A stretch of DNA of 64,000 nt from Agrobacterium rubi TR3 = NBRC 13261 (GTDB taxonomy: Bacteria > Pseudomonadota > Alphaproteobacteria > Rhizobiales > Rhizobiaceae). Below the pieces are notes generated by a model. That model saw nothing but the letters and a program-made list of their open reading frames with translations. It ran no database searches and had not been told where the DNA came from. Made by a program: the position numbers and the translations under genes. The DNA lies in contig NZ_BBJU01000010.1 in assembly GCF_000739935.1 (NCBI RefSeq), forward strand, positions 62,001 through 126,000. The letters are read 5' to 3'. This document shows, piece after piece, positions 38,174 to 47,865 of this stretch; positions within the stretch are counted from its first letter, which is position 1, and the number at the start of each line of letters is the position of its first letter.

Positions 38174-39078
38174 GCTTTTCTCCCGCCTGGTTTGCCGATG
38201 AAGCGATAGGTCGTGATGCCGGTGTTGTCGAAAAGCGCTTTGGGATCACCCGAGACACGCTCGGAGTGGCCGATATAGAGATGTCCGCCTTCCGGCAGAA
38301 GGCCTGCGAAACGCGCCCAGATCTTCACCTGGGTCGGCTCATCAAAATAGATCACCACGTTGCGGCAGAAAATCACATCGAAACCGCCCTTGAAGGGCCA
38401 TTGCGTCATGAGGTTCAGTTCGTTGAAGGTGATCAGGCGTTTAACCTTATCGCTGATCTGATGCTTGCGGCGACCGCCGACATCGACGGTGTCGAACCAT
38501 TGCTTGCGCATGGCAGGCGTGACGGTTTCAAGCGCGTTTTCGTCATAGACCCCGGCTCTGGCCTGCGCCAGAATCTTCGGGTCGATATCGGTTGCCAGAA
38601 TGCGGAAGTCGTATTCGGCGGCGTTGGGGAACATGCCCAGAACCGTCAAGGCGATCGAGTAAGGCTCCTGCCCGTCGGAGCAGGCGGCAGACCAGATACG
38701 GACACGGCCACCGGCTTTTGCCCGGTTGATCAAGCCCGGCAGAACCTCATCGCGCAGATGCTCGAAATGGTGGTTTTCGCGGAAGAAGCGCGTAAAGTTG
38801 GTCGTCAGATGCGACAGCATCTCGCGACGGGCATGCGCACCTTCCTGGGACGAGACCAGAGTGCAATATTCCCGGAAGCCGGAAATACCCAGATTGCGGA
38901 TGTGTTTGGACAGTCGCGAATAAACGAGCGACGCCTTTGTGTCGTTCAGATAGATGCCGGCATCGGCATAGATCATCGCGGCGATTTCGGACAGGTCGCG
39001 GCGTGTCAGCGGATATTCTCCGCTGGCAAGCACTTCGTCCGGGGATAGGCGTGTATCGTTAAACTTGAGCGCTGTCAT
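38170..39078 (-). CDS. cheR: chemotaxis methyltransferase CheR
   Basis: CheR methylates chemoreceptor glutamates using S-adenosylmethionine. The 302-residue protein has an N-terminal helical domain ([20 protein letters not shown]) and a Rossmann-like domain with [19 protein letters not shown] binding the cofactor. [20 protein letters not shown] near residues 232-251 is another family hallmark. It lies 12 bp after cheA; no cheW sits between, unlike in Sinorhizobium. Confidence 0.97.
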   Translation of the reverse strand: MTALKFNDTRLSPDEVLASGEYPLTRRDLSEIAAMIYADAGIYLNDTKASLVYSRLSKHIRNLGISGFREYCTLVSSQEGAHARREMLSHLTTNFTRFFRENHHFEHLRDEVLPGLINRAKAGGRVRIWSAACSDGQEPYSIALTVLGMFPNAAEYDFRILATDIDPKILAQARAGVYDENALETVTPAMRKQWFDTVDVGGRRKHQISDKVKRLITFNELNLMTQWPFKGGFDVIFCRNVVIYFDEPTQVKIWARFAGLLPEGGHLYIGHSERVSGDPKALFDNTGITTYRFIGKPGGRKA

Positions 39079-39090
39079 TCATCACTACTT

Positions 39091-41343
39091 TCAACCGGCT
39101 ACCGCAAGAGACATCTCTTGTTTGAGCGACTGGCCACGAGACGCGCCGACAACGGCATCCACATCCAGAATGAGAGCCACGCGGCCATCGCCAAGGATGG
39201 TTGCGGCAGCAATGCCCGGAACGTGGGTGTAGTTGGCTTCCAGCGATTTGATCACGACCTGACGCTGACCCTGGATGGCATCCACCATCAGAGCGCGCTG
39301 TCCGCCGCCTTCCGATTCCACCAGAAGCGCTACGCCGTCGACCGGGTTTGCCTGGGTGTTGCGGAAGTTGAGAATGCGACCGACATCCACCAGCGGGCAG
39401 AAGGAGTTGCGGATGGAAATCAGACGCTGATTGGAACCGAAGGAATGAATGTTCACGGCTTCCGGCTGCAATGTTTCGACAATCGCCGTTAAAGGCACGA
39501 CCAGCGTCTGGCCAGCAACCGTCACCACCATGCCGTCGAGAACGGCAAGCGTCAGCGGCAGGCTCATGGTGAAGGTGGAGCCGAGGCCTGGACGCGAGGT
39601 GATGCTGATACGACCGCCGAGTGCCTGGATCGAACGCTTGACTACGTCCATACCGACGCCACGACCCGAAATGTCGGAAATCTTGTCGGCGGTGGAGAAG
39701 CCCGGTGCGAAGATCAGGTTGTCGATTTCCTCATCCGTCAGGTTGGCATCGGCAGCGATCAGATCGTTGTCGATGGCCTTCTGACGAACGCGCTCGCGGT
39801 TGATACCCGCGCCGTCGTCGGCCAGTTCAATCAGAATGCGGCCCGAACGGTGCTTCGCCGTCAGCTTGACGGTGCCCTCAGGGTTCTTGCCTGCTGCTTC
39901 GCGCTTTTCGGGTGTTTCGATGCCGTGGTCGACGGCATTACGGATCATGTGCGTCAGCGGCTCGGCCAGCTTGTCGATGACCGTCTTGTCCACTTCGGTG
40001 TTTTCACCCTCGGTGATCAGACGGATCTGCTTGCCGATCATGTCGGCGACTTCGCGAACGATACGCGACATGCGCTGGAAGACCGGCTTCACCGGCTGCG
40101 CACGGATGGCCATGACGCTATCCTGAATTTCACGCGTCAGCTGCTGGAGTTCTTCCAGACCCATGTTCACGGCAGACGTGCCGGTCGTATCGTTCTCGAT
40201 GACGCTCTGCGACAGCATCGCCTGGTTGATGACGAGCTCGCCCACGAGGTTGATGAGGCGGTCGACGCGGTCGAGATCGACACGGATCGTCTGACCGGCG
40301 CTTGCATTGGCAGCGGCAGCTGCTGCTGCGGCCGGTGCTTCCTTTTTCTCCGCGGCAGCGGAGACGGCACGCGTGACTTCGGTTGCGGCAACAGCGGTCG
40401 AGACCGTCTTTGCAGCGATGTTTTCTTCCGGTTCAGCCGCCAGAATGGCTGGCTCGTCGGCGGTTTCGTCCAGAACCGACAGATCGAACGGCACCGGTAT
40501 CATCGGCAGTTCTTCTTCTGCCGGTGTTTCTGCAACGATTTCCGAAATCTCCAGATCGCAATCCCATTCGGCGAATTCGAAGACCGTGCGGATGCCCGAG
40601 GCGCCCTTGTCCGTCTTGATCGAAATCTTCCAATGGAAGTAAGCAGCTTCGGGCTCGATATTCTCCAGCGCCGGCAAGTTGCTCATGTCGCAGTTGATGC
40701 TCATCTCGCCGATGCGGGAGAGATCGCGCAGCAACAGAGCCGATTCATTGCCCTTGGTGTAGAGCGATGTCTGCGGCTTGAAAACGACGTTGAACGACGG
40801 CGTTTCCATCATCGGGACAGTATCGTCCTCGAATTCACCAAAGGAGAAGGCGACGGGCTGGAAGCCGCTATCGTCTGTCGGGGCCGGTGCTGCGGCAACC
40901 GGTGCAGGCGCGGCCACTTTCGGTGCTGCCGGTTCCGAAGCTGCGCCGGGCGAGACCTTTTCGCCGTTGGCCAGCGCTTCGAGTTCCTTGACCAGACCGC
41001 GTGTACGACCTTCCTCGACACTGCCGCCGTCACGGGCGGCATTGGTCAGATCGGCCAGAACGTCAGCCGATTTGAGCATGACCTTCAGGACGTCCTGATC
41101 GGGTTCGAGCTTGTTCGAGCGTACGCAGTCCAGTGTCGTTTCGAAGACGTGGGCAAACGCCACGAGATCGTCGAGGCCGAATGCGCCCGCTCCACCCTTG
41201 ATGGAATGAACGGCACGAAACACAGCATTTACGGTTTCCGGATCGCGGTCGCCGTCATTCAATTTCAGAAGACCTGATTCCAGTTCCGCGAGCTGTTCCT
41301 CGCACTCCTGAAAGAAGATTTCTTTGATTTCGTTCATATCCAT
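39091..41343 (-). CDS. cheA: chemotaxis histidine kinase CheA
   Basis: CheA links chemoreceptors to CheY1, CheY2 and CheB. Its 750 residues follow the usual P1-P5 order. P1 holds the phosphorylated H46 in RAVHSIKGGAGAFG. An Ala/Pro-rich linker and a P2-like segment follow. P3 begins near RVDLDRVDRLINLVGELVIN. P4 has MIRNAVDHGIE, GAGINRERV and GRGVGMDVVK, and P5 is the C-terminal CheW-like domain. It is 16 bp after cheY1. Confidence 0.97.
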   Translation of the reverse strand: MDMNEIKEIFFQECEEQLAELESGLLKLNDGDRDPETVNAVFRAVHSIKGGAGAFGLDDLVAFAHVFETTLDCVRSNKLEPDQDVLKVMLKSADVLADLTNAARDGGSVEEGRTRGLVKELEALANGEKVSPGAASEPAAPKVAAPAPVAAAPAPTDDSGFQPVAFSFGEFEDDTVPMMETPSFNVVFKPQTSLYTKGNESALLLRDLSRIGEMSINCDMSNLPALENIEPEAAYFHWKISIKTDKGASGIRTVFEFAEWDCDLEISEIVAETPAEEELPMIPVPFDLSVLDETADEPAILAAEPEENIAAKTVSTAVAATEVTRAVSAAAEKKEAPAAAAAAAANASAGQTIRVDLDRVDRLINLVGELVINQAMLSQSVIENDTTGTSAVNMGLEELQQLTREIQDSVMAIRAQPVKPVFQRMSRIVREVADMIGKQIRLITEGENTEVDKTVIDKLAEPLTHMIRNAVDHGIETPEKREAAGKNPEGTVKLTAKHRSGRILIELADDGAGINRERVRQKAIDNDLIAADANLTDEEIDNLIFAPGFSTADKISDISGRGVGMDVVKRSIQALGGRISITSRPGLGSTFTMSLPLTLAVLDGMVVTVAGQTLVVPLTAIVETLQPEAVNIHSFGSNQRLISIRNSFCPLVDVGRILNFRNTQANPVDGVALLVESEGGGQRALMVDAIQGQRQVVIKSLEANYTHVPGIAAATILGDGRVALILDVDAVVGASRGQSLKQEMSLAVAG

Positions 41344-41359
41344 CGTGAGTAGTCCCGTA

Positions 41360-41725
41360 TCAAGCAGTTACGCGTTCAATGGCATCGATCAGCTTCACAG
41401 GGTCGAATGGCTTGACGATCCATCCGGTGGCACCTGCCTGGCGGGCACGATTTTTCTTCTCGGCATCGCTTTCGGTGGTCAGCACGAGGATGGGGATCGC
41501 ACGGTACTTCTCGTTGCGACGAACGCCCTCGATAAAGCCGAAGCCATCGAGGCGCGGCATGTTGATATCCGTGACGATCACGTCTGGCTCGCAGCCCTCG
41601 AGGACTTCAAGTCCTTCGATGCCGTCTTCCGCCTGGATCGTTTCGAAACCGGCATTGTTCAACGTCACGAGCAGCATGTTGCGGATCGTTCTGGAATCGT
41701 CGACGGTCAGAACCTTCTTCTTCAT
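41360..41725 (-). CDS. cheY1: chemotaxis response regulator CheY1 (phosphate sink)
   Basis: CheY1 in rhizobia draws phosphate from CheA and so speeds signal decay. The 121 residues form one receiver domain, with D53 in VIVTDINMPRLDG as the phosphorylation site, LTVDDSRTIR at the start and the conserved lysine in WIVKPFDP. It overlaps cheS by 4 bp and is followed by cheA. Position before cheA identifies it as CheY1; the sink role is from the family. Confidence 0.95.
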   Translation of the reverse strand: MKKKVLTVDDSRTIRNMLLVTLNNAGFETIQAEDGIEGLEVLEGCEPDVIVTDINMPRLDGFGFIEGVRRNEKYRAIPILVLTTESDAEKKNRARQAGATGWIVKPFDPVKLIDAIERVTA

Positions 41726-42024
41726 TTCGATATCTCCTTCGGGAGCATATGATCGATGTCCATCCCGATCAGTTTAAGGGTTTTATCAAAGGCATCGGAT
41801 GCCTTGGAAAAAGTGAATGGCTTGCCGTCGGCTTCCCAAGCCCTGATGCCTGCCATCAAGACCTGGGCGCACTGCACGCCCACGCGCTCTACCTGGGAGG
41901 CATCCACCGCAAGCGGGGCACCCCTCATTTCCATCAGTTTTCCGTGCAAGACGGATGCCTGATTGAGGTCCAGCACGGGTGACAATTTCAATGTCGACTG
42001 CGCTGCTTTCCTGCCTGCCATCAA
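41722..42024 (-). CDS. cheS: STAS-domain protein CheS
   Basis: CheS is a small protein that, in Sinorhizobium, binds CheA and favours CheY1 dephosphorylation. The 100-residue product is a single STAS-like domain: [20 protein letters not shown], then [20 protein letters not shown]. It overlaps the upstream chemoreceptor gene and the downstream cheY1 by 4 bp each. The assignment rests on the domain and place in the operon. Confidence 0.88.
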   Translation of the reverse strand: MMAGRKAAQSTLKLSPVLDLNQASVLHGKLMEMRGAPLAVDASQVERVGVQCAQVLMAGIRAWEADGKPFTFSKASDAFDKTLKLIGMDIDHMLPKEISK

Positions 42025-43628
42025 ATCACTCCTTGGCGTCTGAATTGTTGATGCACGTAGCCATAGTCCACGCGCTCTTCACGCGCGGTTGCCACGTTAT
42101 CCTGTTGGTGTCGGGTTACTGGCTGTGCCGTCGCCTGCATCTGGCGGGCAATGCGGAATTCACGCACCGTGCGGCCCAGTTCCAAAATAACCGTGTGCAG
42201 ATCGTCGGCCTCGTCAGCCGCAGATGTCAGGCGAACAGCGGACCGTTCGGTGTCGGAACCGATGGAGCCCAGCTCAATCGCAACGGTCTGCAAGCTGGCA
42301 ACGTTTTCGTCCGTGCGACGGGCGACGTCACCGATCATGTCGCTGACGCCGGAGACCTGACGAACCACGCCGCCAATGGCCTCCTGGGTCCGGTTGACCA
42401 TGCGAACGCCTTCATCCACCTGCGTCTTCGTGCCGTTGACAAGGTTCTTGATTTCCCGCGCAGCATCCGCTGAACGCTGTGCCAGCGCGCGAACTTCCTG
42501 CGCAACGACCGCAAAGCCGCGACCGCTTTCGCCCGCACGTGCAGCCTCGATACCGGCATTCAGCGCCAACAGGTTGGTCTGGAAGGCGATCTCGTCGATG
42601 GAGCCGATGATGCGGCCGATCTGTTCGGCCGATTGTTCGATGCCAGCCATCGCACTGATCGCTTCACCGACAGCGGTTCCGCTTTCGGTTGCGGCATTGC
42701 GCGCCTGGGAGACGGCACTTTCGGCAGCTGCGATCCGCTCGCTGCTGGTGCGAACTTCGCCGATGACCGAGCCCAACGTGTCGGATGCGTTGGTAAATCT
42801 CTGCGCCTGCTGCGACGAGGCAGACGCCATGGTCCGGCCTTCGCTCGCCAGCCGTTCTGTTGCCGTTTGGGCGTTATGAATGCCAGCCTGCGCAGCGGCC
42901 ATCGACGCTTCGATCTTTTCCAGCGCGCCATTGAAGGCATCTGCCAGATCGCGGTAAGCGTCGGGAATATCACCGGTGATGCGTGCTGTCAGATCGCCCG
43001 CTGCAAAAGCATTCAACGCATCGCCCAACAGGCGCTTGGTGTCCGCCTGATCGTCCTGACGCTGCTTGGCCAAATCCTGGGTATGGCGAAGGCGCAACTC
43101 GTTGAAGCGAAGAGATACGGCAATTTCGGTATCGACCATCACCAACCGCACGACAGCCTTGACAGCCTCGGCCAGTTCGCGCTGGCGCTTGCGGGTGCCC
43201 GGCAGAAGCGAGCGCGGTGTATGATCGGAAATCAAACCGCCGAGAAGATTTTCCAGAACGACCGCATGACCGGCCACGTGCCAGCGCGGGTCGAGCCCCA
43301 TGCGGCTTTCGGTGTCGGATAGAACCTTGATGCGCTCGGCATAGACCGCATCGAACCGGGCGTCGGTCAAGACGCTCCAATGCGCGGTCTGGAGATCGTG
43401 AAGTCTGTCGAGCTGGTTTTCACTCTCGAAAGACGGGGAGCAGTCGGGCATGGACTGGAAGCGCACCATCAGGTCGCGCAGGCCCGCCTTGACGTGGGGC
43501 TCCAGCATGGTGCGGTAACGGCGCAGCAGATCGCACTGGTCTTGATCAAGACCAGCAAAACGCAGCCGACCTGCCAGGCTTCCGCCTGTGGCCTTTCGCG
43601 TATGATCTGTTGGCAAGTCCTGCCCCAA
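42021..43628 (-). CDS. icpA: soluble globin-like chemoreceptor (IcpA type)
   Basis: The 535-residue cytoplasmic chemoreceptor has no transmembrane helix. An N-terminal globin-coupled-sensor domain (about 20-170) is followed by a HAMP-like stretch ([20 protein letters not shown] to about 270) and a C-terminal signalling domain with the hairpin [20 protein letters not shown]. In haem-binding relatives the proximal histidine lies in H-x-R-[IV]-G-L; here the matching place is E107-S-R-M-G-L, so haem binding is doubtful. TTG (43626-43628, CGGGGA site) is the start. It leads the che operon. Confidence 0.9.
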   Translation of the reverse strand: MGQDLPTDHTRKATGGSLAGRLRFAGLDQDQCDLLRRYRTMLEPHVKAGLRDLMVRFQSMPDCSPSFESENQLDRLHDLQTAHWSVLTDARFDAVYAERIKVLSDTESRMGLDPRWHVAGHAVVLENLLGGLISDHTPRSLLPGTRKRQRELAEAVKAVVRLVMVDTEIAVSLRFNELRLRHTQDLAKQRQDDQADTKRLLGDALNAFAAGDLTARITGDIPDAYRDLADAFNGALEKIEASMAAAQAGIHNAQTATERLASEGRTMASASSQQAQRFTNASDTLGSVIGEVRTSSERIAAAESAVSQARNAATESGTAVGEAISAMAGIEQSAEQIGRIIGSIDEIAFQTNLLALNAGIEAARAGESGRGFAVVAQEVRALAQRSADAAREIKNLVNGTKTQVDEGVRMVNRTQEAIGGVVRQVSGVSDMIGDVARRTDENVASLQTVAIELGSIGSDTERSAVRLTSAADEADDLHTVILELGRTVREFRIARQMQATAQPVTRHQQDNVATAREERVDYGYVHQQFRRQGVI

Positions 43629-44125
43629 GCGACGTCCCCGATAGTTACGCCGGTTGAAACCGGCCCATGACCGATTGAGAATGTCAGTATCCGCGAGGAT
43701 ATTTCACGAGTCCGCGCACCACACATGGTGGCATGCCGACGCTGCTGAGCCTTCTGCAATCAAAGAGAATACCGGATCGACCCGGTACGGCAGGGCGGCG
43801 TCATGCCTGGAAGGAGGTTGGTAAAACTCCATTCCGCCGTGAAATACGTCCAATCTTTATGGTTAATTCCTTGCTCGAAGGTTAAGAACCCCAACTTAAA
43901 CCAACAAATGCTAAAATTTGTTGTGCAATGGAGCTCCGATGAGAACTATCGCACTGCAAACGGCATTTAAAATGCTGATTATTGGAAAAGATTTCTTAAT
44001 TTTAGCGGGCGGCGCTGGACAACGGCAATACCGTTCCCCTAAAACAAAGCGAGACGATATCCGCTTCCATGGTGATGTTTTAAAGAAACGCTGACGACGA
44101 CTGAGGAGACACGATTTTGCCATGG
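43629..44125. promoter_or_regulatory. intergenic region upstream of the che operon
   Basis: This stretch between divergent transcription units holds no convincing gene. GCCGGT-TGAA-ACCGGC (43649-43664) is a perfect 6-bp hairpin about 20 bp before the icpA start. The part at about 43850-44060 is AT-rich and is the likely site of the che promoter. Confidence 0.4.
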
Positions 44126-44512
44126 ATGGGGAAAAGCCACTGGACCCCTCGTCATTCCAAAAGGCTGATCGATGTCTTTGCGGCAGGTATTCTCATTTTC
44201 ATGGGAATTCAGGCCAGTGCCGGCGCCACGCCGATCCTGAAGCCACACAGACTTGAGTGCGCCCAGCGGTCTCAAAACAGCACATCATCCACAACAGACA
44301 CAGCGACAATGCGCCGGGATGGCGGTGCGCTGTGGATGCCATGGGAGCAGTCACGCAATCACGATTTTGTTCATTCATTTTTATCGTTCGCGGCTCTGGT
44401 ATCTGACTATACGAAGGCCCAAATCGGGACAGAAGACATGCAATCCAACACGCATGGTTTTCGTCTCACTGGAACGGTCTCGCCTCGCGGCCCGCCTCGC
44501 ATACGTTCATAG
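44126..44512 (+). CDS. possible small secreted protein
   Basis: The frame from ATG 44126 encodes about 128 residues and has a signal-peptide-like start (KRLIDVFAAGILIFMGIQAS) ending near ASAGATP. GAGGAG lies about 18 bp upstream, too far for an ideal site, and an in-frame TTG at 44117 is closer. The rest is hydrophilic with no motif I recognise. It may be a chance frame. Confidence 0.3.
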   Translation: MGKSHWTPRHSKRLIDVFAAGILIFMGIQASAGATPILKPHRLECAQRSQNSTSSTTDTATMRRDGGALWMPWEQSRNHDFVHSFLSFAALVSDYTKAQIGTEDMQSNTHGFRLTGTVSPRGPPRIRS

Positions 44513-44611
44513 CCGTCGCGGCCGATTGTTTTCGTCTCTTTGGCGGAACTGGCGAAGCTGACGGGAAAAGGAACCGCCACATCGTAACGCCAGAAAAAAT
44601 TGCCATTCTAT

Positions 44612-47530
44612 ATGAGTCTTAATGTTCTCCTTCCCATTCTGATTGCCCTCCCCTTCATCGGCAGTATCATCACTGCGATGATGCCGAGAGACGGTGCGGC
44701 CCGTGCCCCTGTGGCAGTTGCCGCGGGCATTTCACTGTTCAGTCTCGTAACGACCATTCTGCTCTATAGCAGTGTCAAAGGCGGGACCGTTCTCAAATAC
44801 GATGTGGAGTGGCTTCCGCAACTGGGCCTGAACTTCACGCTCCGGCTTGATGGATTTGCCTGGATGTTCGCCGTCTTGATCACCGGCATCGGCCTTTTGG
44901 TGGTTCTTTACGCGCGCTACTATATGTCTGCGGAAGATCCCATTCCGCGCTTCTTCGCGTTTTTCCTGTCCTTCATGGGCTCAATGCTCGGCATCGTCTT
45001 GTCCGGCAATGTGATCTTGCTGTCGATCTTCTGGGAAATGACCAGCATCTTCTCGTTTCTGCTGATCGGATACTGGCATCACAATGCCACGGCACGCGAC
45101 GGCGCTCGCATGGCGCTCACCGTCACCGGCATCGGTGGCTTCTGCCTTCTGGCCGGTTTACTGATCCTCGGCCACATGGCTGGAAGCTATGATCTGGATG
45201 CCATCATCGCCAAGGGTGCCGATATCCGCGCCCACTCGCTTTATGTTCCGGCGCTGGTCCTCATTCTCATCGGTGCGCTGACGAAAAGTGCGCAGTTCCC
45301 GTTCCACTTCTGGCTTCCCAACGCGATGGCCGCGCCGACACCGGTTTCCGCCTATCTGCATTCGGCAACCATGGTGAAAGCAGGTGTGTTTTTGCTGGTG
45401 CGGTTGTGGCCAGTGTTGGCGGGAACGCAGGAGTGGTTCTGGCTGGTGGGATTTGCCGGCATCTCGACATTGCTGCTCGGCGCTTACTTCGCCATGTTCC
45501 AGCAGGATCTGAAGGGGCTGCTTGCCTATTCCACCATCAGCCATCTGGGTCTCATCACCACACTGCTCAGCCTTGGGAGCCCGCTTGCAGCCGTTGCTGC
45601 CATCTTCCACATGATGAACCACGCCACCTTCAAGGCATCGCTGTTCATGGCAGCCGGCATCATCGACCATGAGACCGGCACCCGGGATATGCGGCGCTTG
45701 AGCGGGCTCTACCGGTTCTTACCCGCGACAGCCACGCTTGCCATGGCGGCGAGTGCTGCCATGGCCGGGGTTCCGCTCTTCAACGGCTTCCTGTCCAAGG
45801 AAATGTTCTTTGCAGAATCGGTGGAAACCCATGCGGATTCCCTGCTGGACAAGATGCTGCCCTATGTCGCGACGCTATCTGGCGCTTTTGCCGTGGCCTA
45901 TTCGCTGCGTTTCATCCACACGGTCTTCTTCGGCCCGCCACCACACGATATTCCAAACCCAAAGCCGCATGAACCACCGCGCTGGATGCGCTTTCCCATC
46001 GAATTCCTGGTTCTGGCCTGCCTGATCGTCGGCGTGGTGCCCAGCCTGTCTATCGGTCCGTTCCTGCATTCGGCGGTGCTGTCAGTGCTGGGGCCGCAGA
46101 CCCCGGTCTACAGCCTGTCGATCTGGCACGGTTTCAATCTTCCGCTCATGATGAGCCTCGTCGCACTGGTTGGTGGTGTTGCGATCTACGCGTTGCTGGG
46201 CGGATATTTCGCCCGCTGCGAAGACGGCCCTCCATTTTTCCGTCATCTGCGCGGACAGCGAATCTTCGAGCGCGTCATGGTCACGGTCTCATGGAAATGG
46301 GCGCGCTGGGCGGAAAGCACGCTGGGGACACGCCGGTTGCAGCCGCAGTTGCGCATGTTGATCCTGGTTGCCCTGATTGCCGGTTTCTCGCCGCTCGCGT
46401 CGTCCAATTTTTCGCTGACGCTACCGAGTGTGACGACGTTCGATCCGATTTTCGCAATCCTGTGGGCCATCGGCATGATCGCGGCCATGGGTGCTGCGTG
46501 GCAGGCCAAGTATCACCGGTTGGCCGCCCTCGTCATGCTGGGCGTCTCCGGCCTCGTTACCTGCCTCACCTTCGTGTGGCTATCGGCACCCGATCTGGCC
46601 ATCACCCAGTTGCTGGTCGAAATCGTTACGCTGGTTCTCATCCTGCTTGGCCTGCGCTGGTTGCCCAAGCGTATGGTCAAGGTCGACAACAACAACGAAC
46701 TGCCATCGCAGCTTCGTCGCGGGCGCGATTTTCTTCTCGCCGTCTTCTGCGGTATCGGCATGAGCGTCATTGCCTTTGCCGTGATGACGTTGCCGGTGCC
46801 CAACACCATCGCCAACTTTTTCCTCGAAAAAGCCTATAGCGAGGGTGGCGGCACCAATGTCGTCAACGTCATCCTGGTCGATTTCCGCGGCTTTGATACG
46901 ATGGGTGAAATTGCGGTTCTCGCCATCGTCGGTCTTACTGTCTTCTCTCTCCTGCGTCGTTTCCGCCCTGCGCAAGAAAGCATCGGCCTGCCAGAGCAGC
47001 AGCTTATCCAGAACGCTTTCGACGCGGATAGCCCGGAACGCAGCAAGGGCGACACGGTTCGTGACTATCTGCTGGTGCCATCCGTCATCATGCAATGGAT
47101 GTTCCCGGTTATCGTGACCTTTTCGATCTATCTGTTCATGCGCGGCCACGACCTCCCCGGCGGCGGCTTCTCTGCCGGCATCACCATGGCGGTTGCATTC
47201 CTGCTGCAATATCTGGCAGGCGGCACGCGCTGGGCGGAAGATCGCATCCGCATTCTGCCATTGCGCTGGATGGGCTTTGGTCTGTTGATGTCGGCCGCGA
47301 CGGGCATGGGGTCTTGGTTCTTAGGCTACCCGTTCCTCACGTCGTACTTCCAATACACTGAGATCCCCTATATCGGCAAAATGCCGACAGCCACGGCACT
47401 GCTCTTCGACCTTGGCGTTTTCGCCCTCGTCGTCGGCGCAACCGTTCTTATTCTGATAGCATTGGCGCACCAATCGCTGCGTAATTATAAGATACGTGTG
47501 CCGGACGTCTCAAAAGCGGAGGAGGCGTAA
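44612..47530 (+). CDS. phaAB: monovalent cation/H+ antiporter subunit PhaAB (MrpA-MrpB fusion)
   Basis: This large inner-membrane subunit of the seven-gene Mrp/Pha antiporter (K+ or Na+ for H+) is 972 residues from ATG 44612; a TTG 12 bp upstream is possible. The NuoL/NuoM-like MrpA part includes ILLSIFWEMTSIFSFLLIGY and PFHFWLPNAMAAPTPVSAYL. A C-terminal MrpB part (about 830-970) has GHDLPGGGFSAGITMAVAF. Its stop overlaps phaC by 1 bp. In Sinorhizobium pha genes are needed for pH adaptation and K+ efflux. Confidence 0.95.
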   Translation: MSLNVLLPILIALPFIGSIITAMMPRDGAARAPVAVAAGISLFSLVTTILLYSSVKGGTVLKYDVEWLPQLGLNFTLRLDGFAWMFAVLITGIGLLVVLYARYYMSAEDPIPRFFAFFLSFMGSMLGIVLSGNVILLSIFWEMTSIFSFLLIGYWHHNATARDGARMALTVTGIGGFCLLAGLLILGHMAGSYDLDAIIAKGADIRAHSLYVPALVLILIGALTKSAQFPFHFWLPNAMAAPTPVSAYLHSATMVKAGVFLLVRLWPVLAGTQEWFWLVGFAGISTLLLGAYFAMFQQDLKGLLAYSTISHLGLITTLLSLGSPLAAVAAIFHMMNHATFKASLFMAAGIIDHETGTRDMRRLSGLYRFLPATATLAMAASAAMAGVPLFNGFLSKEMFFAESVETHADSLLDKMLPYVATLSGAFAVAYSLRFIHTVFFGPPPHDIPNPKPHEPPRWMRFPIEFLVLACLIVGVVPSLSIGPFLHSAVLSVLGPQTPVYSLSIWHGFNLPLMMSLVALVGGVAIYALLGGYFARCEDGPPFFRHLRGQRIFERVMVTVSWKWARWAESTLGTRRLQPQLRMLILVALIAGFSPLASSNFSLTLPSVTTFDPIFAILWAIGMIAAMGAAWQAKYHRLAALVMLGVSGLVTCLTFVWLSAPDLAITQLLVEIVTLVLILLGLRWLPKRMVKVDNNNELPSQLRRGRDFLLAVFCGIGMSVIAFAVMTLPVPNTIANFFLEKAYSEGGGTNVVNVILVDFRGFDTMGEIAVLAIVGLTVFSLLRRFRPAQESIGLPEQQLIQNAFDADSPERSKGDTVRDYLLVPSVIMQWMFPVIVTFSIYLFMRGHDLPGGGFSAGITMAVAFLLQYLAGGTRWAEDRIRILPLRWMGFGLLMSAATGMGSWFLGYPFLTSYFQYTEIPYIGKMPTATALLFDLGVFALVVGATVLILIALAHQSLRNYKIRVPDVSKAEEA

Positions 47531-47865
47531 TGGAACTCATTCTTGCCCTGGGTATCGGTGTCATGACGGGATCGGGTGTCTGGCTCATCCTGCGTCCGCG
47601 CACCTATCAGGTCATCATCGGCCTTTCGCTGCTGTCCTATGCCGTCAATCTTTTCATCTTTGGTGTCGGCGGCATCAAGACCAATGCACCGCCGCTGCTG
47701 CTGGATGGCGTCATCACCTCCACGCTGACCGATCCCGTGCCGCAGGCGCTGGTGCTGACGGCCATCGTGATCGGATTTGCAACGACGGCACTCTTCCTCG
47801 TCGTGCTGCTGGCTGCGCGCGGCCTGACCGGCACTGACCATGTCGACGGGAGGGAAACGAAGTGA
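47530..47865 (+). CDS. phaC: cation/H+ antiporter subunit PhaC (MrpC)
   Basis: A NuoK-like membrane subunit of 111 residues with three helices. The stretch LRPRTYQVIIGLSLLSYAVN, then LFIFGVGG and DPVPQALVLTAIVIGFATTA, is typical of MrpC. It overlaps phaD by 4 bp. Confidence 0.95.
   Translation: MELILALGIGVMTGSGVWLILRPRTYQVIIGLSLLSYAVNLFIFGVGGIKTNAPPLLLDGVITSTLTDPVPQALVLTAIVIGFATTALFLVVLLAARGLTGTDHVDGRETK

Noticed and set aside
38158-39048. Open frame opposite cheR
   Set aside because: cheR is complete and in operon context on the other strand; the antisense translation shows no family resemblance.
39850-41277. Long open frame opposite cheA
   Set aside because: The minus strand encodes a complete CheA; the plus-strand translation is rich in Arg, Cys and His, as expected for a GC-rich antisense frame.
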